Shown here piece after piece: positions 50,617 to 60,897 of a DNA stretch of 64,000 bases. The stretch covers positions 62,001-126,000 of the forward strand of contig NZ_LMAK01000045.1 in assembly GCF_001439665.1 (NCBI RefSeq). Direction: 5' to 3'. Within the stretch, counting starts at the first letter, position 1; each line of letters begins with the position of its first letter. The DNA comes from Formosa algae (GTDB taxonomy: Bacteria; Bacteroidota; Bacteroidia; Flavobacteriales; Flavobacteriaceae). A program made the translations under genes and the position numbers. The notes under the pieces were generated by a model, which was given only the letters and a program-made list of their open reading frames with translations, was not told the DNA's origin and made no database searches.

Positions 50617-51216
50617 TTATTTTTCTCTGCCTTTTAAGATGTCTACTACATCTTTAATTTCAAAACCTTTGGCTTGCAATAAGATTAGATAGTGAAACAA
50701 TAAATCGGCACTTTCGTTTAAGAATAAATCAGCGTCGTTATCTTTTGCTTCAATAACCACTTCAACAGCTTCCTCTCCTACTTTCTGTGCAATTTTATTA
50801 ATACCTTTTTCAAATAAAGAAGACACATACGATTTTGATGCTGAAGCGTTTAAACGTCTATCTTTAATCACATCTTCTAAATGCGAAATAAATCCGTATG
50901 CTTCATTATTAGTCTCTCCCCAACACGTATCGGTACCCTTGTGGCACGTTGGGCCTTTCGGATGTACAGTGACTAATAAGGTGTCGTTGTCACAATCTAA
51001 TTTAATATCGACTAAATTTAATACATTGCCACTCTCTTCACCTTTAGTCCATAACCGATTCTTAGTTCTGCTAAAAAAGGTAACTAATTTTGTTGTTTTA
51101 GTCTTTTCAAATGCTTCGGCATTCATATACCCTAGCATCAACACTTCTTTAGTTAATGCATCTTGCACGATTGCAGGCACTAATCCATCGTTATTTTTAT
51201 TGAAATCTATATTCAT
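50617..51216 (-). CDS. hisIE: bifunctional phosphoribosyl-AMP cyclohydrolase / phosphoribosyl-ATP pyrophosphatase
   Basis: Catalyses steps 2 and 3 of histidine biosynthesis. In 199 residues the N-terminal HisI domain (1-105) has VLMLGYMNAEAF, FFSRTKNRLWTKGE and the zinc cysteines in GPTCHKGTDTCWGE. The C-terminal HisE domain (110-199) has KGINKIAQKVGEEAVEVVIEA with the metal-binding acidic helix. I start at ATG 51216; a GTG one codon upstream is less likely. It is the last gene of the operon and sits before the bidirectional terminator. Confidence 0.97.
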   Translation of the reverse strand: MNIDFNKNNDGLVPAIVQDALTKEVLMLGYMNAEAFEKTKTTKLVTFFSRTKNRLWTKGEESGNVLNLVDIKLDCDNDTLLVTVHPKGPTCHKGTDTCWGETNNEAYGFISHLEDVIKDRRLNASASKSYVSSLFEKGINKIAQKVGEEAVEVVIEAKDNDADLFLNESADLLFHYLILLQAKGFEIKDVVDILKGREK

Positions 51217-51241
51217 CACTATTGTTTTGACATGTAAAATT

Positions 51242-51997
51242 TTACAATCTTACAGCTATGTTATTTGTTTTTAATTCTGCTTTTAATTCTGAAATTGGAA
51301 TTTCTCCAAAATGAAATACACTTGCGGCCAAGGCGGCATCTGCTTTTCCCTCTTGAAACGTATCTACAAAATGTTGTATGGTTCCTGCTCCACCTGAAGC
51401 GATAATTGGAATATTTAGCATATCTGACAATTTCGCTAAGGCTTCATTTGCAAAGCCGTTTTTTGTCCCATCATGATTCATAGACGTGAATAAAATTTCA
51501 CCAGCGCCTAAATCTTCAACTTGCTTGGCCCATTCAAACAAATCAATTTCAGTTGGAATACTTCCTCCTGCCAAATGCACTTTCCATTGTCCATCAACTT
51601 CTTTCGCGTCTATAGCAACTACGACACACTGACTTCCAAATTTTTCTGATAATTCCTTGACCAATTCCGGACGTTTTACAGCCGAAGAGTTAATGGAAAT
51701 TTTATCTGCGCCACATTGTAATAACGCGTCGACATGTTCTATAGAGGAAATTCCACCACCTACTGTAAAGGGAATATTTACTTGTTCTGCAACATGTAAT
51801 ACCATATCTAGGGTTGTTCCTCTTCCTTCTAAAGTAGCTGAGATGTCTAAAAACACCAGCTCGTCTGCACCTTTTAAGGCATATTGTTTCGCCAATTCTA
51901 CCGGGTCTCCAGCATCAATTAAATCGACAAAATTTACACCTTTTACGGTTCTTCCATTTTTAATATCCAAACAAGGGATAATTCGTTTTGTAAGCAT
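51242..51997 (-). CDS. hisF: imidazole glycerol phosphate synthase, cyclase subunit
   Basis: A 251-residue TIM barrel that joins HisH to make imidazole glycerol phosphate and AICAR. Catalytic Asp11 is in [14 protein letters not shown] and the second Asp (near 130) in [11 protein letters not shown]. Phosphate loops GGGISS and ASGGAG are intact. It follows hisA by 6 bp and precedes hisIE by 25 bp. Confidence 0.97.
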   Translation of the reverse strand: MLTKRIIPCLDIKNGRTVKGVNFVDLIDAGDPVELAKQYALKGADELVFLDISATLEGRGTTLDMVLHVAEQVNIPFTVGGGISSIEHVDALLQCGADKISINSSAVKRPELVKELSEKFGSQCVVVAIDAKEVDGQWKVHLAGGSIPTEIDLFEWAKQVEDLGAGEILFTSMNHDGTKNGFANEALAKLSDMLNIPIIASGGAGTIQHFVDTFQEGKADAALAASVFHFGEIPISELKAELKTNNIAVRL

Positions 51998-52003
51998 ATT
52001 AAT

Positions 52004-52732
52004 TTATTGAGAGTTTACAACCAGTTTTTCTAAATCCTTCATACTGATTTTGTTTTCGTAAATCGCTTTTCCGATAATTACACCTTCGCAACCTAATTCC
52101 TTAAGTTTTGGTAATTCCTCTTTACAAGAAATTCCACCAGAAGCTATAAGTTTAATACTTGGATTTTCGGTAATTATCTTTTTATATAAGTCGAATGATG
52201 GTCCTTCTAACATACCATCTTTAGAGATATCTGTACAAATAACGTACTGAATACCTTTACTCATATATCCTTTTATAAAGGGGGTAACTTCCAAGCTACT
52301 TTCTTCCAACCAACCACTAATGGCTACTTTTTCGTTCTTAGCATCTGCACCTAGAATAATTTTCTGACTGCCGTATTTTTGAATCCAACTTTCGAACATG
52401 GCGCTATTTTTTACTGCAATACTTCCGCCAGTAATTTGTTTTGCACCAGAACTAAATGCAATATGTAAATCGTCGTTTGTTTTTAATCCACCTCCAAAAT
52501 CAACTTTTAAATTGGTTTTTGAAGCTATCTGATCTAAAATCTTGTAATTTATAATTTTGCTCGCTTTAGCACCATCTAAATCTACAAGGTGCAAATATTC
52601 TACACCGGCATCTTCAAAACTTTTAGCAACTTCTAAAGGATTTTCGTTATACACTTTTTTGGTATCGTAATCGCCTTTAGTTAAACGCACACATTTTCCG
52701 TCTATAATATCTATGGCTGGTATAATTCTCAT
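52004..52732 (-). CDS. hisA: ProFAR isomerase
   Basis: A 242-residue TIM barrel that isomerises ProFAR to PRFAR. The catalytic Asp8 lies in [18 protein letters not shown] and the acid Asp in [14 protein letters not shown]. Phosphate-binding loops DFGGGLK and ASGGIS match HisA rather than HisF. It lies 24 bp after hisH and 6 bp before hisF, in the usual order. Confidence 0.97.
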   Translation of the reverse strand: MRIIPAIDIIDGKCVRLTKGDYDTKKVYNENPLEVAKSFEDAGVEYLHLVDLDGAKASKIINYKILDQIASKTNLKVDFGGGLKTNDDLHIAFSSGAKQITGGSIAVKNSAMFESWIQKYGSQKIILGADAKNEKVAISGWLEESSLEVTPFIKGYMSKGIQYVICTDISKDGMLEGPSFDLYKKIITENPSIKLIASGGISCKEELPKLKELGCEGVIIGKAIYENKISMKDLEKLVVNSQ

Positions 52733-52756
52733 AATTAAATGTTGATCGGTTTAAGT

Positions 52757-53386
52757 TTAAGATTCTAGATTTAAAAAATTTTCAAGCAGTTTAGCGCCTG
52801 CAATACTACTTTTTTCTGGGTGAAATTGCACACCGTAAAAATTATTATGTTTTACAGCCGTAGTATAATTTCCATTATAATTGGTTGTCGCAATGGCTTC
52901 TTTACAATCTTCTGCATAATAGCTATGTACTAAATACATATACGACTCTTCCGAAATACCTTTAAATAAATCGGACTTCAAATTGGTAATGGTATTCCAC
53001 CCCATTTGCGGTACTTTAACTGTATTAGGAAAGCGTTTTACATGGACTTGAAAGATACCCAAACCTTTAGTATTTCCTTCTTCTGAAGACAAACAAAGCA
53101 ATTGCATACCCAAACAAATACCTAAAACTGGCTGAGTTAAGGTAGGAATTAATTCGTCTAATTTAGTGCTTTTTAGCATTTTTAATGCCGAGCTGGCTTC
53201 ACCAACGCCTGGAAAAATAACACGATCTGCATTTTTAATAGTCTCAGGATCGTTGGACAGTACAGCATCTACACCTAAACGTTTAAATGCAAACTGAATA
53301 CTTTTAATGTTACCTGCTCCGTAATCTATTATTACAACAGAAATCCCTTCAAAATTCTGTTTTTCTATCATTTTATCTAAACTCAT
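52757..53386 (-). CDS. hisH: imidazole glycerol phosphate synthase, glutaminase subunit
   Basis: A 209-residue class I glutamine amidotransferase that feeds ammonia to HisF. The nucleophile is the Cys in VLGICLGMQLL and the His-Glu pair is in GVQFHPEKS. The start at 53386 carries a short extension (MSLDKMIEKQNFEG) before the first strand VVIIDYGAGN; the Met at residue 6 is an alternative. A 72-bp gap separates it from hisB, the largest within the operon. Confidence 0.96.
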   Translation of the reverse strand: MSLDKMIEKQNFEGISVVIIDYGAGNIKSIQFAFKRLGVDAVLSNDPETIKNADRVIFPGVGEASSALKMLKSTKLDELIPTLTQPVLGICLGMQLLCLSSEEGNTKGLGIFQVHVKRFPNTVKVPQMGWNTITNLKSDLFKGISEESYMYLVHSYYAEDCKEAIATTNYNGNYTTAVKHNNFYGVQFHPEKSSIAGAKLLENFLNLES

Positions 53387-53458
53387 AATCTATATTCTAA
53401 AGACTCGCCATTTTTGCAAGTACACCTCTTCTCCCTCTCGGAAGATTATGATGGGTTT

Positions 53459-54595
53459 TTACAACATCCCTTTTGTTGATGGTAAAATCATTTTTTCTAC
53501 ATCGCGTTTTACTGCCATTTTTATAGCTTTCGCGAAGGCTTTAAATATCGCTTCAATTTTATGATGCTCGTTAGTCCCTTCCGCTTTTATGTTTAAATTA
53601 CATTTTGCACCATCGGTAAACGATTTAAAGAAATGATAAAACATTTCTGTTGGCATTTTACCAACCATTTCACGTTTAAAATCAGCATCCCAAACCAACC
53701 AGTTTCTTCCTCCAAAATCGATTCCAGCAGATGCTAAACAATCGTCCATTGGCAGGTAAAAACCATAGCGTTCTATTCCTAATTTGTTTCCTAAAACGGT
53801 GTTGAATAATTCTCCTAAAGCAATCGCTGTATCTTCAATAGTATGGTGTTCGTCTACTTCTAAATCGCCAACCACTTTTAAATTTAAATCTAACTGCCCA
53901 TGACGTGCAATTTGATCTAACATATGATCGAAAAAAGCAATACCTGTTTCAATATTACTTTTACCAGTTCCGTCTAAATTTAAATCGATTTTAATTTTAG
54001 TTTCGTTGGTGTTACGCTCAATACTTCCCGTCCGATCTTCTACTTTTAGATGTTTATAAATAGCTTCCCAATCGTTAGATTCTAAAGCGATATAAGCATC
54101 TAAAGCCTCACGTTTCACAGTGATTTCATCGGTACCAAGATTTGTATTGTCGTTTATAAAAATGCCTTTAGAACCTAAGTTCTTCGCTAATTCAATATCT
54201 GTTAAACGGTCACCAATAACATAAGAATTTTCTAAATCGTAAGCTTCAGAAAAATATTGAGTTAATAATCCGGTGTTAGGTTTACGCGTAGGCGCATTAT
54301 CTTTTGCAAATGTTCTGTCTATAAATTGTTCTTTAAACTCTACACCTTCATTTTTAAAGGCTTCAAGAATAAAATTATGAACAGGCCAAAAGGTATCTTC
54401 AGGATACACCTCTGTACCTAAACCATCTTGATTGGTAATCATGACGATTTCGAAATCCAATTCTTTTGCTATTTTACTTAAATATTGAAATACTTTAGGG
54501 TAAAATTCTAACTTCTCAAAGCTATCAATCTGTTCGTCAGCAGGCTCTCTAATTATCGTGCCATCACGATCTATAAATAATACTTTTTGTTTCAT
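53459..54595 (-). CDS. hisB: bifunctional histidinol-phosphatase / imidazoleglycerol-phosphate dehydratase
   Basis: A 378-residue fusion. The HAD-type histidinol-phosphatase (1-165) starts [12 protein letters not shown] with its two Asp and has [20 protein letters not shown]. The dehydratase (about 185-378) has [13 protein letters not shown] and [15 protein letters not shown] metal motifs. It overlaps hisC by 4 bp, so translation is coupled. It carries out steps 6 and 8 of the pathway. Confidence 0.97.
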   Translation of the reverse strand: MKQKVLFIDRDGTIIREPADEQIDSFEKLEFYPKVFQYLSKIAKELDFEIVMITNQDGLGTEVYPEDTFWPVHNFILEAFKNEGVEFKEQFIDRTFAKDNAPTRKPNTGLLTQYFSEAYDLENSYVIGDRLTDIELAKNLGSKGIFINDNTNLGTDEITVKREALDAYIALESNDWEAIYKHLKVEDRTGSIERNTNETKIKIDLNLDGTGKSNIETGIAFFDHMLDQIARHGQLDLNLKVVGDLEVDEHHTIEDTAIALGELFNTVLGNKLGIERYGFYLPMDDCLASAGIDFGGRNWLVWDADFKREMVGKMPTEMFYHFFKSFTDGAKCNLNIKAEGTNEHHKIEAIFKAFAKAIKMAVKRDVEKMILPSTKGML

Positions 54596-55632
54596 TTTAA
54601 CTTGGTAAGTGCGGTGATTAGCGTTTTATTTTCTGAAGGTGTTCCTACGGTTAAGCGTAAACAGTTTTCGCATAACGGTTGGGTGGTTCGGTTTCTTATT
54701 ACAATACCTTCTTGAATTAATTGATTATAACGTGCTGTAGCGTCGTCTACTTTAACGAGTACGAAATTAGTATCCGACGGATATATTTTTTCAATGTAAG
54801 CAATAGATTTTAATTCCGATAGCAATTTACTACGCTCAATTAAAATGGAATCTATTTCGTCGCTAACAACTTCTGTTTGTTTTAATAATTCTACAGCTTT
54901 GTTTTGCGTTAACACGTTGATATTATACGGTGGTTTTATGGTATTTAAAACTGAAATAATTGTTTCTGATGCATAACAAATTCCCAATCTTAATCCTGCC
55001 ATACCATAGGCTTTAGATAAGGTTTGCGTGATGACTAAGTTTGGAAATTCTTCTAAACGATGTAACCAACTGTCTTGTGTAGAAAAATCGATATACGCTT
55101 CATCTATCACAACAATACCTTCAAATTTCTTTAATAGTGTTTCAACTTCATTATCATTAAAACTATTCCCAGAAGGATTATTCGGGGAACATAAAAATAG
55201 AATCTTACTATGTGCATCTGCGACATTCAAAATCTGATCGACCTCCGGTTGAAAAGACTCAGAAAGCAATACCTTTTTAATGGCTACTGCATTTAAATTC
55301 GCCAATACTTCATACATACCGTATGTTGGTGGCAAGATTATGATGTTGTCTTGGTTAGGCTCACAAAATGCACGAACTAATAAATCTAAAACTTCATCGC
55401 TCCCATTTCCTAATAAGATTTGAGATTTCGACACGCCTTTAATATCTGCTAAAATGTCTTTTACAGCATTCTGATGCGGATCTGGATAACGATTTATTCC
55501 GTTTTCAAAAGGATTCTCGTTAGCATCTAAAAACACCATATTACTGGTTTCTTCTTGAAATTCGTCGCGTGCAGACGAATACGCTTTTAGTGCTTTTATG
55601 GACGGTCTTAAAAGATCTTGTACAGTCGCCAT
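54592..55632 (-). CDS. hisC: histidinol-phosphate aminotransferase
   Basis: A 346-residue PLP enzyme (fold type I) that transaminates imidazole acetol phosphate with glutamate. The PLP Lys lies in [16 protein letters not shown]; the Asp that binds the ring nitrogen is in [11 protein letters not shown] and the phosphate Arg is near the C-terminus ([10 protein letters not shown]). It overlaps hisD by one base and hisB by 4 bp. Confidence 0.96.
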   Translation of the reverse strand: MATVQDLLRPSIKALKAYSSARDEFQEETSNMVFLDANENPFENGINRYPDPHQNAVKDILADIKGVSKSQILLGNGSDEVLDLLVRAFCEPNQDNIIILPPTYGMYEVLANLNAVAIKKVLLSESFQPEVDQILNVADAHSKILFLCSPNNPSGNSFNDNEVETLLKKFEGIVVIDEAYIDFSTQDSWLHRLEEFPNLVITQTLSKAYGMAGLRLGICYASETIISVLNTIKPPYNINVLTQNKAVELLKQTEVVSDEIDSILIERSKLLSELKSIAYIEKIYPSDTNFVLVKVDDATARYNQLIQEGIVIRNRTTQPLCENCLRLTVGTPSENKTLITALTKLK

Positions 55633-56921
55633 TAGTTTTTATTTAAATCGTTTAATCGTAAAGTAACCGCATTTTTGTGCGCTTCTAAACCTTCGGCTGC
55701 TGCCATTTTTTCTATAATCGGACCTAAATCTAATAAGCCTTTATCTGTTATTTTCTGAAATGTGATACTCTTTAAAAAACTATCTAAATTTACACCAGAA
55801 TACGAACGACTAAATCCATTTGTTGGTAAGGTATGATTGGTTCCTGAGGCATAATCGCCTGCACTTTCAGGTGTATAATTCCCAATAAAAACAGAACCTG
55901 CATTACGTATACCATTTACAAAAAGGGCTTCATTCTTAGCGCATATAATAAAGTGTTCTGGTGCGTATTCATTAATTAATTCTAAAGCAATATCATCGTT
56001 TTCAACTAAAATCAACTTAGAATTAGCAATGGCTTTTTTAGCGATTTCTTGTCGTGGTAATTGTTCTATTTGAACATCTACAGCTTTTAAAACATCATTA
56101 ATCATGGTTTTAGAAGTCGATACTAAAATCACCTGACTATCGGCACCGTGTTCTGCTTGGCTTAATAAATCTGAAGCCACGAAAGCAGCATTTGCAGTAT
56201 CGTCTGCGACCACTAACAATTCACTTGGTCCAGCTGGCATATCAATAGCCACGCCGTGTTTAGTCGCCAATTGTTTGGCTACGGTTACAAACTGATTTCC
56301 TGGTCCGAAAATTTTATAAACTTGTGGAATATTTTCAGTTCCGAACGTTAATCCAGCAATAGCCTGAATCCCGCCTACTTTTATAATTTTTGAAACCCCA
56401 CATAAATCTGCAGCAAATAAAATTTCGTTAGCAATTTTGCCAGATGCGTTTGGTGGTGAACATAACACGATTTCTTTGCAACCTGCAATTTTTGCTGGAA
56501 TAGCTAACATTAAAACCGTAGAAAACAACGGTGCAGTTCCTCCTGGAATATATAATCCTATTTTTTCAATAGCACGTTTTTCTTGCCAGCAATGAACACC
56601 AGGCATGGTTTCAACTTCAACTTTAGTTGTTTTTTGAGCCGAGTGAAAGCGTTCAATATTTTTATATGCAGTTGTAATGGCTATTTTTAAGTCTTCTGAA
56701 ACTTGTGCAATAGCTGCTTCAATTTCTTCTGCACTCACTAAATTATTTTCTAAAGTAACGCCATCGAAACGCGAAGTATATTTTGCTATTGCCTCATCCC
56801 CAATACATTTTACGTCATTGAAAATTTGAGTCACCGTATCTTCAATATCATTTACGGTTTGCGTTGGGCGCTGCAGTATATCTGACCAATCTGATTTATT
56901 GGGATTTTCAATAATATTCAT
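55632..56921 (-). CDS. hisD: histidinol dehydrogenase
   Basis: A 429-residue NAD- and zinc-dependent enzyme that oxidises L-histidinol to L-histidine in two steps. Signature segments are IPGGTAPLFSTVLMLAIPAKIAGC, IDMPAGPSELLVVADDTANAAFVASDLLSQAEHG with the metal Gln/His, and ASGTNHTLPTNGFSRSYSGV. It starts 14 bp after hisG and its stop overlaps the hisC start by one base. Confidence 0.97.
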   Translation of the reverse strand: MNIIENPNKSDWSDILQRPTQTVNDIEDTVTQIFNDVKCIGDEAIAKYTSRFDGVTLENNLVSAEEIEAAIAQVSEDLKIAITTAYKNIERFHSAQKTTKVEVETMPGVHCWQEKRAIEKIGLYIPGGTAPLFSTVLMLAIPAKIAGCKEIVLCSPPNASGKIANEILFAADLCGVSKIIKVGGIQAIAGLTFGTENIPQVYKIFGPGNQFVTVAKQLATKHGVAIDMPAGPSELLVVADDTANAAFVASDLLSQAEHGADSQVILVSTSKTMINDVLKAVDVQIEQLPRQEIAKKAIANSKLILVENDDIALELINEYAPEHFIICAKNEALFVNGIRNAGSVFIGNYTPESAGDYASGTNHTLPTNGFSRSYSGVNLDSFLKSITFQKITDKGLLDLGPIIEKMAAAEGLEAHKNAVTLRLNDLNKN

Positions 56922-56935
56922 CTTGTATGTTTTAA

Positions 56936-57793
56936 TTATAACACCATATTATCTATAGGACAAACTAGGATACCTTCTGCTCCATGCGCTTTTAATTCGT
57001 CTATAATTTCCCAAAATTTATTTTTGTCGATTACAGTATGTACAGAGCTCCATCCTTCTTGTGCTAAAGGTAATACTGTTGGACTTTTCATACCTGGTAA
57101 AATGGTAATAATTTCTTCTAATTTATCATTTGGTGCATTTAGCAATACATATTTAGAACGTCGTCCTTTTAAAACAGAATCTATTCTAAATTTTATAGTA
57201 TTTAAAATGGCTAATTTTTCTTCGGTAATTAAAGGTGAAGATGCTAAAACAGCTTCAGATTTAAGTAAAACCTCTACTTCTTTTAATCCGTTTTTAAATA
57301 ATGTACTTCCGCTAGATACAATATCAACAATGGCGTCTGCAAGTCCAATATTTGGAGCAATCTCTACAGAACCGTTAATAATGTGTAACTGAGCATTTAC
57401 ATTGTTTTTATCTAAAAACTGTTGTACGGTATTTGGGTAAGATGTAGCAATACGCTTACCATCTAAGTCCTGCATACTAGTGTATTTAGCCGATTTTGGA
57501 ACAGCTATAGATACTTTACAAGACGAGAAACCAAGTTTCTGAACAATTTGAATGTCTCCGCCTTTTTCAATCAAAACATTCTCTCCAATAATCGCGGCAT
57601 CTACTACACCATCTTTTAAATACTGTGGAATATCGCCGTTACGTAAATAAAATACTTCTACTGGAAAGTTTTTTGCTGATGCTTTTAATTGTTCTTTTCC
57701 ATTATCTATAGAAATACCTATGTCTTTAAGGATTTGCATAGATTCGTCGTAAAGTCGACCTGATTTTTGAACTGCAATTTTTAGTTTACTCAT
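56936..57793 (-). CDS. hisG: ATP phosphoribosyltransferase, long form
   Basis: First enzyme of histidine synthesis. At 285 residues it is the long form with a C-terminal ACT-like regulatory domain (about 210-285) for histidine feedback inhibition, so no hisZ is required. The catalytic part has KIAVQKSGRLYDESMQIL, DAAIIGENVLIEKGG and DAIVDIVSSGSTLFKNGL (PRPP loop). It heads the operon and lies 40 bp downstream of an attenuator, with a His-rich leader peptide before it. Confidence 0.97.
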   Translation of the reverse strand: MSKLKIAVQKSGRLYDESMQILKDIGISIDNGKEQLKASAKNFPVEVFYLRNGDIPQYLKDGVVDAAIIGENVLIEKGGDIQIVQKLGFSSCKVSIAVPKSAKYTSMQDLDGKRIATSYPNTVQQFLDKNNVNAQLHIINGSVEIAPNIGLADAIVDIVSSGSTLFKNGLKEVEVLLKSEAVLASSPLITEEKLAILNTIKFRIDSVLKGRRSKYVLLNAPNDKLEEIITILPGMKSPTVLPLAQEGWSSVHTVIDKNKFWEIIDELKAHGAEGILVCPIDNMVL

Positions 57794-57832
57794 TTTGTTA
57801 TTTAATATGTTCGAGTAAAATCATTCGGAGAA

Positions 57833-57870
57833 AAATAAAACCCCATCTGATTAACTCAAACGGGGTTTAA
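57833..57870 (-). terminator. his operon attenuator (terminator/antiterminator)
   Basis: On the minus strand AAACCCC and GGGGTTT (plus 57862-57868 and 57838-57844), with TTTGA/TCAGA extending the stem, run into TTATTTTT, a terminator 40 bp before hisG. The 5' arm contains CGTTTGAG (57855-57862), which can instead pair with CTTAAACG (57911-57918) spanning the leader stop codon. That alternative would prevent the terminator when the ribosome stalls at the His codons. Confidence 0.8.
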
Positions 57871-57913
57871 AAATATATTATTATGAAATTTATTCAATAC
57901 ACTTTCTGCTCGT

Positions 57914-57961
57914 TTAAGTACAAGTATGAAAATGATGATGATGTAATTGAATAAAGTTCAT
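57914..57961 (-). CDS. hisL: his operon leader peptide
   Basis: A 15-codon ORF encoding MNFIQLHHHHFHTCT, with four consecutive His codons (CAT x4) and a fifth after Phe, ending at TAA 57914-57916. It lies upstream of a terminator and the hisG gene, the standard arrangement of a translation-coupled attenuator: scarcity of charged tRNA-His would stall the ribosome at the His run. The start lies about 15 nt after the predicted transcription start. Confidence 0.85.
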   Translation of the reverse strand: MNFIQLHHHHFHTCT

Positions 57962-57982
57962 GGCTTTGTTTTTTGTTCTTTA

Positions 57983-58014
57983 CAAATATTCAGAAATTTA
58001 AAACACTTATGCAA
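57983..58014 (-). promoter_or_regulatory. putative his operon promoter
   Basis: Minus strand AATATTTG (57983-57990) is one mismatch from TAnnTTTG, and TTG (58012-58014) could be the -33 element, with the expected distance of about 21 bp between them. It places the start site near 57976, 15 nt before the leader peptide. Confidence 0.4.
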
Positions 58015-58040
58015 GTTTTAAACTAAAAAATATTAATTTA

Positions 58041-58856
58041 TTATTGATTTCCAAGAATGATAGGCATTCCGCTTTTTCCAGAACCAATAACAATTACTTT
58101 AGAATTTGGAGATTCAGATAATTTAACTGTAGCTTCTATGCCTTTATCTTGTAAAATTTTATCGTTTAAAGACTCACTTAAAATTCTATTCGCATCAGCT
58201 TTACCTTGTGCTTCAATAATTTGTTTTTGAGCTTCTTTTTGCGCTGTAACTAATCTAAACTCATATTCTAAAGATTCTTGCTCTTGCTTTAATTTACGCT
58301 CAATAGCATCTTTAATTGTTGAAGGCAATGTGACGTCTCTAACTAAAATCTGATTTAATTGAATGTATTGATCATCTACAATATTCTTTGTTTCGTCAAA
58401 AATTTCTTGCTGAATGGCATCACGCTTACTAGAATACAATTGCTCAGGTGTATAACGCCCTACTACACTTCTCGCTGCCGAACGAATGGCAGGAAGTAAA
58501 ATACGTTCTATATACATTTCACTTTTTTCTTGATGCAATTTTCCTAAGTTTTCGAATTGTGGTTGAAACCAAGCTGAAGCCTCTAATTTAATATCTAATC
58601 CGTTTGAAGAAAGCACATTCATTTTCTCGTAAATCTCTTGTTGTCTTACTTCGTAGACAAAAACTTTATTCCAAGGTGCTACAATGTGAAATCCTTCTCC
58701 CAAAGCTGGCTCATCTGTAACAACTCCATCATCAAATGTTTTATAAAGCACGCCAGCTTCCCCAGAATTAATGGTCACTGCCGACTTAGAAATTAAAATA
58801 ATTATTGCTATGATAGCAACAACAAAGGGTAATGCAATTTTAGGTAATTTGTCCAT
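58041..58856 (-). CDS. prohibitin/SPFH-domain membrane protein
   Basis: A 271-residue inner membrane scaffold protein. An N-terminal anchor (7-25) precedes the SPFH domain (28-190; VNSGEAGVLYKTFDDGVV-type start and YIERILLPAIRSAARSVVGRYTPEQ). A coiled coil follows (190-240, KLKQEQESLEYEFRLVTAQK). The C-terminal IQ-free tail resembles bacterial prohibitin homologues. It is last in the fabG-VWA-prohibitin operon, 10 bp after the VWA gene. Probably organises membrane domains or regulates a protease. Confidence 0.9.
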   Translation of the reverse strand: MDKLPKIALPFVVAIIAIIILISKSAVTINSGEAGVLYKTFDDGVVTDEPALGEGFHIVAPWNKVFVYEVRQQEIYEKMNVLSSNGLDIKLEASAWFQPQFENLGKLHQEKSEMYIERILLPAIRSAARSVVGRYTPEQLYSSKRDAIQQEIFDETKNIVDDQYIQLNQILVRDVTLPSTIKDAIERKLKQEQESLEYEFRLVTAQKEAQKQIIEAQGKADANRILSESLNDKILQDKGIEATVKLSESPNSKVIVIGSGKSGMPIILGNQ

Positions 58857-58866
58857 TATTTATATA

Positions 58867-60894
58867 TTAAGTTAATCCGTTATATTTTCTTAAAAACCAT
58901 TCTAAAGATAAGCAGAAAACTATGATTCCTAGCACATATTTCCAGTCTATTAATCCCTGTGTTGTCTTTGTGCTTTTTTGAATCGTCACATATTTTTTAT
59001 TAGCGATTAAATCATTAAACATATTATCGTAATTCGCTATAAAATAAGATGTTCCAGCCGTTTTACTCGCTAACTGATTTAACTTAGAAACATCTGCATT
59101 TAAAAACTGTTGTTCTACATTATATTCCAAAATTGTAAAGCTTCCAGAACTAGATATTTGCTCTGAGGCTGCACTAACCGTAAACTCGTATTCTCCGGCA
59201 GACAAATGACTTAAATCGACTTGATAATTATTGCTTTTAATTACAAAAGGCAGATTAAAAACATCTCCAGATTCTTTGTTTTTTAAAGCAATTTGAAGAG
59301 TTTCTCGATTATCGAACTCGTAATTTTTATTAAAAAATTGCGCTTTTATAATCACATTATTTACGCCTTCATAAAACGATTCGAAATCTACAACTAATCT
59401 GGTTTTACGTTTAGTAGTTGACAAATACTGTACCAACTTCCCTATAAAATTATCAAATGTGTTAAAGCTTTTGGTATTTAAAAAACTTTGAGCTCTCCAT
59501 TGCCAAATGTTTTCGCCTAACAAGATCGCTTCTCGCCTACCTTTAGTTTCAAAAGTGGCTAATAATGGCTGATTTGTGGTTATGTTTCCATACTTTTTAT
59601 ACAGCAAGGTTTCATACGCACTAAAAAAAGTAAGTTCTCCAAAAGCCGATTGTAAAGGCGGAAACGATTCAAAATCTAAATCGTCTACTATAAATGTAGA
59701 ATAATTAGTATTAAATACACCTTGATACATTTCTGTTTGCGAAGTAATATCGTGTTCATATATATCTGATTGATCATTTAGAAAAAACCAATCGGTTTGC
59801 GTTCCAGAAATGATAAACGTATTCTTGTTCTCAGCTTTTATATCATCGAAAATAAATTTAAACTGATTATCCGGCTGATACAATATAACCAAGTTAAAAT
59901 CATTAAGTTTAGATTGAATTTCGTTTGGTTTTAAAATGGTAACTGCTCGTTGCTCATTACTTTCAATACTCTTTTTTAACGTTCCTAAATCTGGATGAAA
60001 GAAACTAGAAACTATCGCAATATTCATTTTTTCGTCAATCACTTCAACAGCAAAATTCTTAGCATTATTTACCTTATTCTTTTCTGAATCTAGAGGTTGT
60101 ATTTGCGCCTTATAAGCAGATAGGCCCACTTGATTTGCAGGTAATGTAAATTGTAATACTTCTGAAGTGTGATTTGCAGTAAACGTAATATTTTTACTGT
60201 ATACCGTTTGGTTCTTAGAGGTAACTGTAAATGTAGAGGTAACAGTTTCTTTTCCATTGAAAACGACAATCGTTTCTACAGGAAATTTATTCTTTAAATA
60301 GGCATATTTATTCACGTTTAGTTGCCTAATACTTAAATCTAAATATGTTGTAGTGTCTCCTAAAATAATAGGATAAACGGGCTGATTATAAGTAGAATAT
60401 TCATAATCGTTACCAAAGGTTTGATTTCCATCTGTGATAAGAATGGTTGGAGCAACATCGTCTTTATAAATATCCTGAAGTGCTTCTAAAGCTGAAGAAA
60501 TATCGGTTTGTTTTTCAGAGAAAGTTAAAGAATCTGATGCATTTAAGGTCTTACCAAAACTGTAATACTCTATATTAAATTTATCGTTTAGTGCGGCATG
60601 CGAGCGAATAGCTTCCACGGTTTGCTCAGCATTTTTATGTTGTCCTAATTGCGCTACCGAGTTAGAATTATCTACAGCAACTAAAAGTTTTGGCTTTTCT
60701 AAGGTTAATTGAAGTTGTTCGAACTTAGGATTAATTACCAATAAAAGCACAGAAAAAATGGTAAAAAAACGTAAAAAAGCAAAAAGCATGTACAATTTAG
60801 ACATGCTTTTTACTTTATATTTATACTGAAATAAAGCTAATACGAGTGCTACAATTCCAGCAATAATTATATATAATACGGTTTGTGTAGGCAT
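58867..60894 (-). CDS. VWA-like membrane protein
   Basis: A 675-residue protein with two N-terminal helices (about 5-22 and 35-60) and one C-terminal helix (VLGIIVFCLSLEWFL). Between them lies a von Willebrand A-like domain (about 70-190) that starts LLVAVDNSNSVAQL with the MIDAS pattern D-x-S-x-S. A glutamine amidotransferase-like or other alpha/beta segment (residues 265-430) and beta-sandwich strands follow. Such proteins are common near BatA/BatB-type genes in Bacteroidota; function is unknown. It sits 3 bp after fabG and 10 bp before the prohibitin gene, an odd but tight cluster. Confidence 0.75.
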   Translation of the reverse strand: MPTQTVLYIIIAGIVALVLALFQYKYKVKSMSKLYMLFAFLRFFTIFSVLLLVINPKFEQLQLTLEKPKLLVAVDNSNSVAQLGQHKNAEQTVEAIRSHAALNDKFNIEYYSFGKTLNASDSLTFSEKQTDISSALEALQDIYKDDVAPTILITDGNQTFGNDYEYSTYNQPVYPIILGDTTTYLDLSIRQLNVNKYAYLKNKFPVETIVVFNGKETVTSTFTVTSKNQTVYSKNITFTANHTSEVLQFTLPANQVGLSAYKAQIQPLDSEKNKVNNAKNFAVEVIDEKMNIAIVSSFFHPDLGTLKKSIESNEQRAVTILKPNEIQSKLNDFNLVILYQPDNQFKFIFDDIKAENKNTFIISGTQTDWFFLNDQSDIYEHDITSQTEMYQGVFNTNYSTFIVDDLDFESFPPLQSAFGELTFFSAYETLLYKKYGNITTNQPLLATFETKGRREAILLGENIWQWRAQSFLNTKSFNTFDNFIGKLVQYLSTTKRKTRLVVDFESFYEGVNNVIIKAQFFNKNYEFDNRETLQIALKNKESGDVFNLPFVIKSNNYQVDLSHLSAGEYEFTVSAASEQISSSGSFTILEYNVEQQFLNADVSKLNQLASKTAGTSYFIANYDNMFNDLIANKKYVTIQKSTKTTQGLIDWKYVLGIIVFCLSLEWFLRKYNGLT

Positions 60895-60897
60895 ATA

